From positions 69,676,351-69,740,350 of the forward strand of contig CM053162.1 of the NCBI GenBank assembly GCA_028571685.1: a stretch of 64,000 nucleotides of DNA, given 5' to 3'. The DNA is from Heterohyrax brucei (Eukaryota > Chordata > Mammalia > Hyracoidea > Procaviidae). Each line of letters starts with the position of its first letter. The stretch's first letter is position 1. Of the stretch, positions 1 through 11,489 are shown piece after piece. Position numbers and translations under genes: made by a program. The notes beneath the pieces were generated by a model, which worked only from the letters and a program-made list of their open reading frames with translations, had not been told where the DNA came from and made no database searches.

Positions 1-364
1 AGCGTGGCTCCACAACCTTTAGTGATGCTTCCATGGCCTGTTTGTAGCCGTCTGCAAGGAAGGATCTGCCTGGGGATGGTATCTCTGTGCAACTGGTTCA
101 TCCTTTCCACCATTCAAAAAATAACGCTAGAGTTGGAGAATGCCCCAATGGGTTACTAACGTCTACAGAAGACACAAATCTCCAAAAAGTTGATAAGACA
201 AAGATTCCTCAAAGTCTTCATATTCCATCAAATCAGTTTTATGAATCACATGGCTTCACTGACAAAAATTCAGAAGGTAGAGGCTTCCCACAGCAGCACA
301 GACAGCCTCGGAGACATTGCCAGTCACCACGCTAACAGTCTAGAGACCAGCAGCAGCTCCTCTC
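1..364. other. Unassigned sequence before the first RTE LINE
   Basis: No repeat family or gene recognised. Two overlapping plus-strand open frames of 70-82 codons lie here, but neither resembles a known protein and they have no splice-like or promoter context. Confidence 0.4.
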
Positions 365-3300
365 CTTGTTCTCGTTGTTCGGTGCTGTCGAGTGGGCTCT
401 GACTCGGCAGCTGTGGGTGGAACAGAACGAGGTGCTGTTCCAGTCCTGCACCACGCCCACAATCGTATCTGCGTGTAAGCTCATTTTTGTAGTCACTGTG
501 TCACTTCATTTTACTGAGGGGCTTCCTCTGTTTTGCTGACCCTCTAGCTTACCAGGCATGATGTCCTTCTCCAGGGATTGATCCCTCCTGACAACATGTC
601 CAAGGTACGTCGGATGCAGTCTTGCCATCCCTGCTTCCAGGGAGCACTCCTGTTGTCCTTCTTCCAGAACAGATCTCTTTGTTCTTTTGGCGGTCCATGA
701 CACACTCAATGTTCTTCTCCAACACCACAGTTCAAAGGTGTCAATTCTTCTTCTGTTTTCCTTATTCATTGTCCAGCTTTCACATGCATAAAATGCAAAT
801 GAAAATACCATGGTTTGGATTACGCACACCTGAGTCTTTAAGATGACATCTTTACTTTTCAACTTTAAAGAGGTCTTTTGCAGTAGGATTGCCCAATACA
901 ACAAGTCTTTTGGTTTTTTGACTGCTGCTTCCACAGCCATTGATTGTGGGACCAAGTAAAACAAAATCCTGAATAACCTCAATCTTTTCTCCATTCATCA
1001 TAACATTACTCACCAGTCCAGTTGTGAGGATTTTTGTTTCCTTGATGTTGAAGTGCAATCTGTACTGAAAGCTATGGTCATTGATCTTCATCAGTAAGTG
1101 TTTCAAATCCTCTTCACATTCAGCTAGCAAGGTTGGGTCATCTACAGGGCACCAGTTCTTAACGAGTCTTCCTCCAGTCCCGATGCCTCCTACTTCTTCA
1201 TGTAGTCCAGCTTCTCAGATTATTCGCTTGTCATGTAGATTGAAAAGTTACGGTGACAGAGTACAATACTGCCACACACCTTTCCTGACTTTAAACCATG
1301 CAGCGTCCCCTTGTTCTCTTCACACAACTGCCTTTTGACTTACACACAGATTCCTTAAGAGCACAATTAAGTGTTCTGGAATTCCCATTTTATGCAATGT
1401 TAGCCATAATTCCCTATGATCCACAGAGTGGAATGCTTTCATGTAGTCAATGAAACACAGGTAAACATCCTTCTGGTATCTCCTGCTCTCAGCCAACATC
1501 TCCTCGACATCAGCAATGTTATCCCTAGTTCCACATCTTCTTCTGAATCTGGCTTGAATTTCTGATGGTTCCCTTTCAGTATATCGTTGCAACCACTTAT
1601 GAAAGAATTTAGCAAAATTTTACTCTGTGTGATATTAATGAATTGTTCAATAATTTTTGCATTTGGTTGGATCACCTTTCTTGGGAAGAGGCATAAACAT
1701 CGATCTCTTCTGGTTGGTTGGCCAGGTAGCTGCTCTCCAAATTTCTCAGGAAAGAAAAGTGAGCATTTCCAGTGTCACATTCGTTTGTTGCAATATCTCG
1801 AATGATCTTCCTTCAGTTCCCGGAGCCCTGCACCAGCGCCTTCAGTGCACCTTTGACCTCTTCCTTCAGTGCTGACAGTCCCGGCGCGTGTTCTGCCTCT
1901 TGACGTGAATGGACGTGGACCAACTCTTTTTAATATAATGACTGCGTATTCCTTCCAGCTTCTTTCGAGTCTTCCTGAGCTGCTTACTGTTTTCCCTGTA
2001 GAATCCTTCCCTGCTGCAACGTGAAGTGTGACTTTTTTTTCTTCAATTCTTTCAGCTTGAGGAACACAGAAGGTGTTCTCCCCCTTGGTTTTCCACTTCC
2101 AGCCATTTGCACATGTCATTATAATGCTTTATCCTGTCTTCTCAATCTGCCCTTTGAAATCTATTCAGTTCTTTTACTTTGTCATTCCTTCCTTTGCTTT
2201 AGCTGCTCAGTGTTTGACAGCAAGCTTTCAGAGTCTATTCTGACATCCAGTTTGGTCTTTTCTTTCTTTCCTGTCTTTTTAATCTATGAATTCTTCACAG
2301 ATAACGTCTTGGATGTCATTTCACAACCTGTTTGGTCTTGGGTCGTTAGTGTTTAATGAGTCAAATCTATTCTTGAGATGGTCTCTAAATCAGGCGGAAA
2401 ATACTCAGGGTCGTACTTTGGCTGTTGTGGATTTGTTCTAATTTTCCTCAGTTTCACTTTGAACTTGCAAAGGAGCAGTTCATGGTCTGTGCTGCAGTCA
2501 GTTCCTGGTTTTGTCTGTTTACACAGATGTAGTCAGTCTGATTCCTGTGTATTCCATCTAGCTAGGTATGTGTGTATAGCTGCCATTTGTGCTGGTGAAA
2601 AATGGTATTTGCAATGAAGTCATTTGTCTTGCAAAATTCTACTTTGCAATCTCTAGAAACATTTCTATCACCAAGGCCATATTTTAAACCTATTGATCCT
2701 TCTTGTTTCCAGCTTTTACATTTCAATCACCAGAAATTATTAGTGCATCCTGATTGCAAGTTTGATCAGTTCTGGACTGTAGAAGCTGGCAAAAATCTTT
2801 AATTTCTTCATTTCTGGCCTTAGTGGTTAGTGAGTAAATTTGAATAATAGTGATATGAACTGGCCTTCCTCGTAGGCACATGGATATTATCCTATTACTG
2901 ACAGTATTAGACCTCAGAACACAACCTGAAATGTTCTTTTTGACTATGAATATGCCAGCATTCCTCTTTAAGTCTAAGTTTCATTCCCAGCATAGTAGAC
3001 CATATGATTATCTGATTCAAAATGGCTAGTATCAGCCCATGTCAGCTCCCTAATGCCCAGAATATTGATGCTTATGCATTCCATTTCATTTTCAATTATT
3101 TCCAATTTTCCTAGATTCGTACTTTGTATGTTCCACGTTCCAGTTATTAATGGATGTCTGCAGCTGTGTCTTCTCATTCTGAATAGTACCACACCAGCAA
3201 ATGAAGGTCACAAAAAGCTAGACTCCTGCTATTTCATTGAAGTCGAGTCTGTTAGGAGGAGGCAGCTGTCCTTTTGGTGTCTTTTGAGTGTCTTCTAACC

Positions 3301-3510
3301 TGGGTGGTTCATTTATGGCATTACATTTGACAGTGTTCTTCTGCTATTCTTAAAGTTTTCAGAGGCTAATTCTTTTCAGAAGTTAAACTACTGAGTCCTT
3401 CTTCCCAGTGTGTCTTAGCCTGGAAACTCAGGTGAAACCTGTCTCCTGTGGGTGACACTGCTGTTATCTAAACTCCCGTGGCATAGCATCCAGCATCACA
3501 GCAACCTGCA
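365..3510 (-). mobile_element. RTE-class (BovB-like) LINE, nearly full length, decayed
   Basis: A non-LTR retrotransposon reading on the minus strand, so its 3' end is at the low coordinate. RTE LINEs encode one polyprotein with an apurinic-type endonuclease (EN) followed by reverse transcriptase (RT). EN sequence is visible near 2974-3192 (TWNIQSTN, then ILGIRELTW). RT sequence is visible at 1320-1592 (CFIDYMKAFHSVDH, the palm region holding the first catalytic Asp). The conserved C-terminal region is at 506-994 (YACESWTMN, FELWCWRR). The frame is broken into many pieces by stops and frameshifts. The span of about 3.1 kb agrees with the summed length of the rearranged copy at 37716-40902, so little is missing. 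The 3' end (about 365-430) resembles the AfroSINE tail. Confidence 0.88.
506..994 (-). pseudogene. RTE polyprotein remnant, C-terminal part
   Basis: A 162-codon open stretch of the LINE at 365-3510. It carries the region after the RT active site that is typical of RTE/BovB proteins: KSKDVILKTQVCVIQT, then YACESWTMNKENRRRIDTFEL, then a Trp-Cys-Trp motif and a C-terminal LGHVVRRDQSLEKDIMPGKL. The same blocks recur in the other three RTE copies in this window (for example YACESWTMNTEDRRKIDAFEL around 4990-5110), which confirms the family. It is a fragment of a dead element and not a host gene. Confidence 0.85.
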
Positions 3511-3559
3511 AGTCTCCACAGTCTGGCAAAGTGATGGACAAGTGGGCTTTACAGCCACT

Positions 3560-3737
3560 TAAAAAAACAAAACAGAAAAAAACACATTGCCACTAAGTTG
3601 ATTTCAACTCATAGTAACTTTACATGACAGAATAGAACTGCCCCATAGCGTTTCCAAGGAGCGCCTGGAAGACATGAGCTGCCAGCCTTTTAGGTTAGCA
3701 GCCAGAGCGCTTAACCACTGCACCACCAGGCTTTCCT
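3560..3737 (-). mobile_element. AfroSINE, full length
   Basis: Reference description for the SINE copies listed below. In sense orientation the element starts near GGAAACCCTGGTGGC, has a tRNA-like head with an internal RNA polymerase III A box (GTGGTTAAG) and B box (GGCAGTTCAAATCC), a body around CTCCTTGGAAACTCTATG, and a tail around CTATGAGTCGGAATCGACTC. Here the antisense is read: TTTCCAAGGAGCGCCTGG, GGTTAGCAGCC and the head complement CACCACCAGG are present in order. An A-rich stretch precedes it. The family is described in Afrotheria. Confidence 0.88.
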
Positions 3738-3964
3738 TACTGTCACTTAGGCAAGTGACTATGATGACCACTGTGTAGCTATCTCTGTGATGGTGTTAGG
3801 CACGCTGATACACAGACAGTGATCTCGAGGCCCCCTTGTCAGGGAAGACTAGGTAGCCCTAAACAGAAACACATGCTGTTTTACCAGCCAGGGGAGGAGC
3901 CAGCCATGTGGCTGTGGCTGCAACCCTGCTCATAAGTCATAGCAACCATCAGATTCTTAGAATG

Positions 3965-4040
3965 TTTCTAATCCTCACAGCCCCCAAAATTATTATCTGT
4001 GTCTGTGACTTTTTAAATTAAGGATGGAAGAGAAAGACTA
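3965..4040 (-). mobile_element. Possible MIR fragment
   Basis: A short stretch (TAATCCTCACAGCCCCC, then ATTATTATCTGTGTCTG) resembles the reverse complement of the MIR core, where AATCCTCACAACAACCC is followed by TATTATCCCCATTTTACAG. The match is short and degraded. Confidence 0.3.
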
Positions 4041-4202
4041 CAAATTTTAAAAGTGTCCTTCAACCTGGATGATTTTTGTTTTTCAGCCCTGTTCCCAGAG
4101 TTCCACATGTCCCTGCTTTTGACCAGCCTCCAGTCTCTCTGCAGTTTTATTTTTGGTGAAAAATCCATTTTTAAAAAAGTAGTAACCTACTCCAGCAAAG
4201 CG

Positions 4203-4365
4203 AACTCTTGTTGCATAGTGGTTAAGTGCTATGTCTGCTAACCCAAAAGTCAGCAGTTCAAAGTCGCCAGCACTCCTTGGAAACTCTTTGAAGTAGTCCT
4301 ACTCCATTCTGTACGGCTGCTGGGGGTCAGAGTCAACTCAACGACAGTGGGGTACTCCAGTAAAA
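4203..4365 (+). mobile_element. AfroSINE
   Basis: Head GTTGCATAGTGGTTAAGTGC, B box CAGCAGTTCAAAGTCG, body ACTCCTTGGAAACTC and tail GGGTCAGAGTCAACTCAACG are all present. The middle is mutated (GAAGTAGTCCTACTCC). Near-complete. Confidence 0.88.
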
Positions 4366-4689
4366 GATTAGGTATAGCGATATCTCCCTTTCTTTCTAAA
4401 GATGCACTTGTCGGCACAGATTGTAAATAGACTTTATTCCAAAACCCAAGATTGATTATTTGGTAGCAGTTGTATTTACTTGAAGAAGTTAAACTATTTG
4501 TTCTAACTTTTTTGTATTACATTGGGAATAAAAAAATATTATGTGTCCAAATTCAATCTTATCATAGATACTCTGGTGTGAAGATGTCCTATTATTGATA
4601 TTTCTAGCTTAAAAACATAGTGTGTTTATAAATAGACTTAACTCTTAGATTTCATTGCTGAATTATTCAGTTTTTAAAATGATGGATTA

Positions 4690-5769
4690 GTTGTTCTTGT
4701 TAGGTGCCATCAAGTCGGTTCGAACTCACAGCGACCCTATACACAACAGAATATAACGTTGCCTGGTCTTGCTCCAAGGTTTTATGATTAAACCCATTGT
4801 TGCAGCCACTGTGTCAATTCATCTCGTCAAGGGTCTTCCTCTTTCTCACCGATCCCACTGTACCAGGCATGATGTCCTTCTCCAGAGATTGAGCCCTCCA
4901 GATGACATGTCCAACGTGTGTAAGATGCAGTCTCGCCACCTTTGCTTCCAAGGAGCACTCTGGTTGGACTTCTTCCAGAACAGATCTGTTGGTTCTTTTG
5001 GCGGTCTGTGGTACATTCGACACGCTCCCCCAACACCACAATTCAAAGGCATCAATTTTTCTCCTGTCTTCTGTGTTCATTGTCCAGCTTTCACATGCAT
5101 ATGACGTAACTGAAAATGCCATCACTTGGGTCAGGTGCACTTTAGTGTTTAAGGCGACATCTTTACTTTTCAGTATTTTGAAGAGCTCTTTTGCCACAGA
5201 TTTTCCCAGTGCATCTTTTGATTACTTGACCGCTGTCTCCATGGGCTTTGATTGTGAACCCAAATAAAGTGAAATCCTTGACAACCTCAATCCATTCTCC
5301 ATTTATGATGATGTTGTTTACTGGTGCCATTGTGAGTATTTTGGTTTTCTTGCTGTTGAGGCAAAATCTGCACAGAAGGCTGTGGTCCTTGATCTTCATC
5401 AGTAAATGTTTCAAATCCTCTTCACTTCCAGCCAGTGAGGTGGTGCTGCCTGCATAAGGCAGGTTGTTAATGAGTCACCTTCCTATCCTGATGCCTCTTT
5501 CTTCTTCATATAATCCAGCTTCTCAGATTATTTGCATGACATACAGACTGTAAAGGTATGGTGAAACGATACCACCCCGAGGCACACCCTTCCTGACTTG
5601 AAAGCACGCAGTTGCCCCTTTTGCTCTTCTCACAAGTCTCTTGATCCATATACAGATTCCTCAGGGGCACAATTAAGTGTTCTGGCAGCCCCATTTTACA
5701 CAGCGTTAGCCATAATTTATTATGAGCCACACGGTCAAATACCTTTGCACAGTCAATGAAACCCAGGAT
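4690..5769 (-). mobile_element. RTE LINE, 5'-truncated
   Basis: Minus-strand copy sharing its sequence with the 3' third of the element at 365-3510. The low-coordinate end (GTTGTTCTTGTTAGGTGCCA) is the 3' terminus. Homology stops abruptly at 5769, within the RT region (GTCAATGAAACCCAGG corresponds to the CFIDY motif region), so the element lacks EN and the start of RT. 5' truncation is usual for LINEs that fail to complete reverse transcription. Coding remnants: YACESWTMNTEDRRKIDAFEL around 4990-5110 and MKHLLMKIKDHSLLCRF around 5163-5414. Confidence 0.88.
4814..5197 (-). pseudogene. RTE polyprotein remnant, C-terminal part
   Basis: A 127-codon open stretch in the truncated LINE at 4690-5769. 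It is collinear with the remnant at 506-994 and shares LKSKDVALNTKVHLTQVMAF, ACESWTMNTEDRRK and LEKDIMPG. It ends in stops and has no native start. Confidence 0.85.
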
Positions 5770-6668
5770 GGATTACAGCCCTTCATTTTAGCATTCCTAA
5801 GACTCCATTACAGAACAGTTAACAACAACAACAAAAACTTGTTCAAGAATAACTACTCTCCCATCATGGCCTGCAGTGGAATGGAATGCTTCACAACTTG
5901 TAGAAACACTTCACTCGTGTGAACTATGTTTCCCAAAGGGGTACCATCAGCAGGCTTTCTCACAACCCCAAAACACACACACATGCTTGCAAACAGTCTC
6001 ACGAACACACACATTCTCTCAGACATACACACACATAAACAAATCACTTTCCAATATGGCAGACTTCTAACTGGATGAAATTTGAGCAGGAGGACGGAGC
6101 AGAAGGGAAGGGGAACGAGAAGAGGGGACACAGCACACACCGTCCCCTAGCACTGAATCTCAGGGGGGGATTTGTGAGTGAATGCGCCACGTTCTGACTG
6201 GCACCAGCTCAGGAGCTCTGAGACAAGAAACAGATAGATAAAACTCTCGAAGCTTTAATATTTATATCCTCCATTCTAGCAAGCCTCCTACCTTCTTTCA
6301 GTAGGTGTCTATTTCTTCAGTCAAAGTCAGAGAATATCCTCTGTGAGCCTTTAGAGGCATTCCCTTATTACTGCTCCATCTACCTTCTAATTAGGGCCAA
6401 TTCCTCCCAGAGTCTGGCATTGAGCTGGCGCTCTTTGTTTCCCGCGTTGCTATGAATTTTTGCCTTTTGCTGTGACTTCAGGTGTATTTTAATGAGAATT
6501 TCACAACAGTCATATCAGTAATTCCTATCAAATTCTATGTTGGATTAGCAATTTAATGGAAAACCATCCCAATCAAATGAGCACCCATCCCTTTCTAAGC
6601 TCAGCTGGAAACCTGATTCTAAATAACACAACAAGGAAAGAAGATAATAAAGCAAAACAAAATGTTAC
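5770..6668. other. Unassigned sequence with a CA-rich tract
   Basis: Mostly unrecognised. An imperfect CA-rich tract lies at about 5970-6040, and open frames over it on both strands are low-complexity artefacts. No promoter or exon signature that I trust. Confidence 0.4.
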
Positions 6669-7081
6669 TGTTATGAATTGAATTATGCCTTCCAAAAGTG
6701 ACTATTATAAAGCCTAACCCTATACTTTTGAATGTAATCTCATTTGGAACAGAGTTTTCTTTATATGTTGATAAGGCCATTTCAGTGTACAGTACGTTTT
6801 AATCCAACAGCCTTTGTGATATAAACTAAGCAGGCAGGCACAGAAAAGTCAGCACAAACAGGGACAGGCGGGTGCCAAGCCACATGGAGACCACCACGGG
6901 ACTGAAGACCAGAAGGTGAAGAGAAACAGGGACCCAGAGCCGACAGAGAGAGAAAGCCTTCCCTCAAAAGCCAAAACCCTCAACTGGGGCTTCCGGCCTC
7001 CTGAACGGTGAGAAAATGAACGCTTGTTAACACAAGATACTTGTGGTGTTTGTGTTATAGCAGCTCTAGGTAACTAATACA
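6669..7081 (+). mobile_element. MaLR-type (MLT1-like) solo LTR
   Basis: Starts TGTTATGAATTGAATTATG, continues with ATGTAATCTCATTTGGAA and ends with a GTGAGAAAATGAACG polyadenylation-like region, TTGTGGTGTTTGTGTTATAG and TAACTAATACA. This order is typical of mammalian MLT1/MST LTRs of the ERVL-MaLR group. No internal retroviral coding sequence is next to it, so it is a solo LTR or relic. Confidence 0.7.
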
Positions 7082-7504
7082 CCTACTGAGAGGATTAGAA
7101 TCCATGGAGAGATAAACCATGTTCCTGAATAAGAAAACTTTACTTTTCTTCAAATAATTTGTAAATTCAATGATTCTAGTCAAATTTTTGTGAAGATCAT
7201 GTTTTAGAAGTTGGTCAAAAGTCATCTGGACACATGATTGATAAGGAAGTTTTGAAAAGTAAAAAAATTCGCTAAAGGAAACTTTATACCACAAATATAA
7301 AGAGTCATACTATTACAGACAGCTTCAAGGATAATAAAAGTCCAGTAACAGGCAGCACAAGGTTACAGAACACCGAGCTCAGAAAGAATATATTTCTCGA
7401 CAAAGATGACATTTCAACCCGGTAGGAAAAAGTGTTGGTTCCCTTTCAGAAACTGTGTAGAGGTTGTAGCTAACCCCCGGAAATTAAATAACACCATCTT
7501 CCTC

Positions 7505-7680
7505 CACTGGAAACCCTGGTGGCATAGTGGTCAAGAGCCATAGCTGCTAACCAAAAGGTCGGCAGTTTGAAACCAACAGGCACTCCTTGGAAACCATGTG
7601 AGGCAACTCTGCTGTGTCCCGTAGGGTCACTGTGAGTCAGAATGGGCTTAATGGCAATGAGTTTGGTGTTTTGGTTTATA
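7505..7680 (+). mobile_element. AfroSINE, full length
   Basis: Head GGAAACCCTGGTGGCATAG, B box GGTCGGCAGTTTGAAACC, body CACTCCTTGGAAACC and tail GTGAGTCAGAATGGGCTTAA followed by GAGTTTGGTGTTTTGGTTT. One of the best-preserved copies in the window. Confidence 0.93.
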
Positions 7681-7781
7681 TTCCTCCATTAAGCTAAACC
7701 CTGAGAAAAATGGGAAATGAACTGAAGGTTTAATGATACACAGAAACAAAAACAATGAAAGTGCTAAAATAAAACTTAAAA

Positions 7782-7946
7782 GAAAAAAAAAGAACACTGC
7801 CACCAAGCCCATTCTGACTCACAGTGACCCTACAGGTCAGAGTAAAACTGTCCCCGAGAGGTTCCAAGGAGCACCTGGCTGATTTGAACCGCCAGTCTTT
7901 TGATTAGCAGAAGTAGCACTTAACCACCATGCCACCAGAGTTTCCA
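7782..7946 (-). mobile_element. AfroSINE
   Basis: Antisense copy starting after an A-rich run. GACTCACAGTGACCCTACAG, GGTTCCAAGGAGCACCTGG and CCACCATGCCACCAGAGTTT are in order. It lies 22 bp before an oppositely oriented copy. Confidence 0.9.
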
Positions 7947-7968
7947 AAACTTAGCCAAACGCAATTAA

Positions 7969-8120
7969 GAGCCCTGGGGGTGCAGTGGTTTAGAGCTCAG
8001 CTGCTAACCAAAAGGCTGTCAGTTTGAATCCATCAGCCACGCAATGAAAATCCCATGGGGCAGTTCTGCTGTGCCTTATACGGTCACCATAAGTCAGAAC
8101 TGATTTGGCAGAAACATTTT
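7969..8120 (+). mobile_element. AfroSINE, diverged
   Basis: Head GAGCCCTGGGGGTGCAGTGG, then GCTGCTAACCAAAAGGCTG, body ATCCCATGGGGCAGTTCTG and tail CACCATAAGTCAGAACTGAT. The B box region is mutated. Confidence 0.85.
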
Positions 8121-8629
8121 TTATCATGATTACATCAATTATACAAATATATAATTTCCAAATAAGAAAGGCATTTCTAAACATAAAACCAAAAAGTATG
8201 ATGATAAAGAGTAGATCTCATGAAAATAACACTGTCAGGGAGTCTGAAATAACACCATCAAAGGAAAGGCCAACATAAATTGGAAGGGAGTTTTGCAAAA
8301 TACACGCTAAACAAATCATTAGTAACCTTTTTCTATGAAGATTTTCATAAAAAAATAAAGACTAACATCTTCTTGAAAATGAATAAAAGACATAAAGAAA
8401 ATACTGTTACTATAATAAAGTATGTCAAATATCAGAGGAAAGCATTAAATCTTATTTATAACAAAATAATTGACCACCAAAAAAAGAGAAAGCAGTGAAA
8501 TGTGAGTTTCTTATAAAACATAAAAAATGAATTAATCCTCACCATTCCAGAATGTTTGTAAAACCCTGGACTCCTTTGCTCCTGCCTTAGGTCATAAACT
8601 GATAAAATAGATGCAGAGTTGAATACATA

Positions 8630-8825
8630 CATTAAAATCCTTCAAACCAGGCACACTCTTTGAATCAAGAATTTACGTTTTTGTAATATATTTCTAGGAA
8701 ATTATGATAAAGATGTTTACAAATAAGGATGCGCATGACTGTAATGCTTATAAAGAAGTATGTATATAATTTGAAAGTCTGCAACAAAAGAGTGCTGAAA
8801 TAATTATGGGGCATTTTATCTGTGG
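8630..8825 (+). mobile_element. Old L1 3'-region fragment
   Basis: Resembles the late ORF2/3' part of ancient L1M elements (TTCTAGGAAATTATGATAAA, then GATGTTTACAAATAAGGATG). Strongly diverged; subfamily not assigned. Confidence 0.4.
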
Positions 8826-9079
8826 TTCTGAAATGAGAATGCTTACAATTCTTTGGGGAGGCCTTTTAAAATGCAGACTCCTGTCACTTGTCACCTGTAG
8901 GTCCTTTTCAGGACTTAGGTTCCAGTGATCCGTGCCCAGGGATTATGGTATTTTGCTACAACAGGTATTCTGAATACTTCTCATACTATGAGGATCCCTA
9001 ATCTCTCTAAGGAATACAACTCAGTCATTCAACTGATGTTGCAGATGGATGTTTATTAACTTTAAAATATGTTCACATG

Positions 9080-9246
9080 ATTTTCAACGTGATGTAGTGG
9101 TTAAGTGCTATGTCTGCTAACCAAAAGTTTGGCAGTTCAAATCTGCCAGGTGCCCCTTGGAAACTCTCCTGGGCAGTTCTACTCTGTTCTATACGGTTGT
9201 TGTAAGTTGGCATAGACTCAACAGCAATGAGTTTGTTTGTTTTTTA
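9080..9246 (+). mobile_element. AfroSINE
   Basis: Head GATGTAGTGGTTAAGTGC, B box GGCAGTTCAAATCTGCC, body CCCCTTGGAAACTC and tail GACTCAACAGCAATGAGTTT ending in TTTGTTTGTTTTT. The first 10-15 bp of the head are diverged. Confidence 0.9.
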
Positions 9247-9469
9247 GGGGCTTTCTTTGCTGTGTATTTTAAGCTTGTATGAGTTCCTTCCTGCTTCAAA
9301 TACTGAGTGCTGCATAAAATATAAAACCCTCCCTCAAGTTATGTTTAAGTCCAAGATCAAAGAAAACAAATAATAAAAGGAAAATTCTGAGAGGCTAGAG
9401 AAATGTCACATTCAAACTCAATACAGGAAACACAAGGGCTGATACTACCCAGTCCCAGGGAATCTGACC

Positions 9470-10300
9470 CTATCTTAGGCTGGGTTTTCTAGGTAAGCAA
9501 AACTGCGAACATGTGCATGTACAAGGAAAGATTTATATTTAAGGAAATAGGTCACACAATTGCAGAAGCTCAATGTCCCAAGTCCTGGCACAAGTCTCAC
9601 ATTGCCATGGGAGCTGGTGAACCCAAGGTCAGCAGGTCAGAGACCAGAGTTCTAGATCACTGGTTGTGTAGGTCGGCGGATCCCAAGCTGGTGACAAGAC
9701 AGAGCTGCAGAGGCTGGCGAACCCAAGATCACCATGTCAGGGTACAGGACTCTCAAGTGCTGGCTGTAAGGGTTGATGAATCCAGTAGCTAATAGGTAAA
9801 GCCCAGGAAACAGATGCCAGAAGAGAGCAGGAGTGCTGGCTACATGAGCAGACCACCAATAGGTGGTAGAAGGTAGAGAGACGAGAGCTGGGGGTGGGAA
9901 GCCACCGCAGGCTCTGCCCTGCCACTTGATACAGCAGCCACACATGGAGTAGCCACAGCGACATAATCTTGATCACTACAGACCCTACACCACATAAGTA
10001 AAAAAAAGAGAGAGAGAGATTTGGCCTTTGGCCCACTTGACCCAGGGAGCCAGAAGTGACATCCTGCACTAAGTCAGGACTCTGAAAGCGGTGCGGTGTG
10101 TATTGTGGTCACTATCATGGAGTCAGCTCTCACGCGATTTTGCACAACAAAACCTGGCTATTGTGATCTATAAGCTTTTCATTGGCCAATTTTTGAAACT
10201 AGGTTGCCTGGCTCTGTCTTAATCTGAAAGCTCTACTGAAACCTGTCCAGTATTACAGCAACACACAAGCTTCCACTGATTGAGGGGGATGGTGATCACT
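9470..10300. repeat. Probable ancient interspersed repeat, class unknown
   Basis: Begins with GGGTTTTCTAGGTAAGCAAA and AAAGATTTATATTTAAGGAA, a pattern I associate with old mammalian repeats (L1 3' UTR or LTR-like). It contains loosely repeated units: GCTGGTGAACCCAAGGTCAG near 9611 and GCTGGCGAACCCAAGATCAC near 9714. The end near 10200-10300 weakly resembles the RTE 5' end in antisense. Open frames on either strand here show no family resemblance. Confidence 0.3.
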
Positions 10301-10371
10301 GTGCCTGAAGTGCATTGCATAAAACGACACTGGGACTACACACGGAAGGTGATAATTCTACCACTAAACTG

Positions 10372-10530
10372 CCACTGCCACTGCCAACAGGTCGATTCGA
10401 TTCTGACTCAGAGCAACTTCATTGGACAGAGTCGAACTTCCCCACAGAGTTTCCAAGGAGTGCCTGGTGGATCTGAACCACCGATTTTTAGGTTAGTAGC
10501 TGTAACACTTAGCCAGTATGCCACCAGGTT
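10372..10530 (-). mobile_element. AfroSINE
   Basis: Antisense. GATTCTGACTCAGAGCAACT, GAGTTTCCAAGGAGTGCCTG and CAGTATGCCACCAGGTT are in order. It is the first of two same-orientation copies 80 bp apart. Confidence 0.9.
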
Positions 10531-10611
10531 ATAGGGTAAGACAAAAACTCGCCTAGACATATCACACCAAACTTCTGAATATCAAAACCAAGGAGTACAT
10601 TCTCAAATCAA

Positions 10612-10769
10612 CAACAACAATTGCCACTGAGTCACTGCCAACTTAGAGCGACCCTATAGGAAAGAGTGGAACTGCCCCATACAGTTTCTGAGGAGCACCT
10701 GTTAGATTTAAAATGCCAACCTTTTAGTTAGCAGTGATAGCACTGAACCACTTTGCTACCCATGTTGCC
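10612..10769 (-). mobile_element. AfroSINE
   Basis: Antisense. AACAACAACAATTGCC (tail side), GAGCGACCCTATAGGAAAG and TTTTAGTTAGCAGTGATAGC. The CAACAACAA tail resembles the RTE 3' terminus. Confidence 0.88.
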
Positions 10770-10789
10770 ATTTTCAAAAAAGGCAGCTT

Positions 10790-11060
10790 TCCCACAGTGA
10801 AGAATGATTAGACTGGAGGAAGACTTCTTAACAGCACCAGGAGAGGACAAAGGAACACTGAACAGTGTCTCCAATGTGCTGAGGGAAAACCACCTGCCAG
10901 CCTAGGCTTTCACTCCAATTTGAAGGAAAAGTAAAAATGTCATCCTCAGACAATGTCTGATTTTGCCACTCACAGTTCACCAAAGAAACACAAAATGTTT
11001 CAATAAGAAAGAAACTGAACTGAGAAAAAAAGAATAAGGTAGAAGCAAAGGTGAAGAAAG
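10790..11060 (+). mobile_element. Old L1/HAL1 ORF1-end fragment
   Basis: CAATGTGCTGAGGGAAAACC followed by TTTCACTCCAATTTGAAGG resembles the ORF1 C-terminal part of ancient L1/HAL1 elements (core around 'L..REN...PSIYPA.LSF..EG.V'). No open frame remains. Confidence 0.4.
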
Positions 11061-11135
11061 TGACTTTTGTTCATTTTAAATGAATATTAACTTAAAAATT
11101 AATATTTACTAAACTAGAGTAGCTAAGTAAGCAAG

Positions 11136-11290
11136 GGACCCCCACTGGCACAGTGTTTAAGAGCTCAAATGTTAAGCAAGAAGTGGCAGTTTGTATCTCC
11201 CAACTGCTCCTGGGAAATTCTATAGGACAGTTCTACTCCACACTGTAGAGTCTCTGTGAGTCAGAATGAACTTGACAGCAAAGGTTTACT
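11136..11290 (+). mobile_element. AfroSINE, diverged
   Basis: Head GACCCCCACTGGCACAGTG, body CTCCTGGGAAATTCTATAGG and tail GTGAGTCAGAATGAACTTGA. The B box is degraded (GTGGCAGTTTGTATCTCC). A short (TTA)n run follows at 11297-11312. Confidence 0.85.
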
Positions 11291-11489
11291 TTTGTTATTA
11301 TTATTATTATTGTTTTTGCCTAGAAGTTCACAAATTGAGACTGAATTATTCAACATCAATAACATGGACTATGAGAGAGGGCAATGACAACCTAAGTTTC
11401 CACAGTCTTTGTGTGGTGCAGAAAAAAGTATTAACCAACTTTAAATTTAATCAGGTATAAGCACATATTAAGTGCTAAAGTAGTAGAAT

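Noticed and set aside
5853..6140. 95-codon minus-strand frame with many Cys and Val residues
   Set aside because: It reads across a CA-rich tract and overlaps a frame on the other strand; an artefact.
10195..10310. Fragment of the RTE 5' end in antisense
   Set aside because: Some matching words (CAGCAACA, CAAGCTTCCAC) but too short and diverged to separate from chance.
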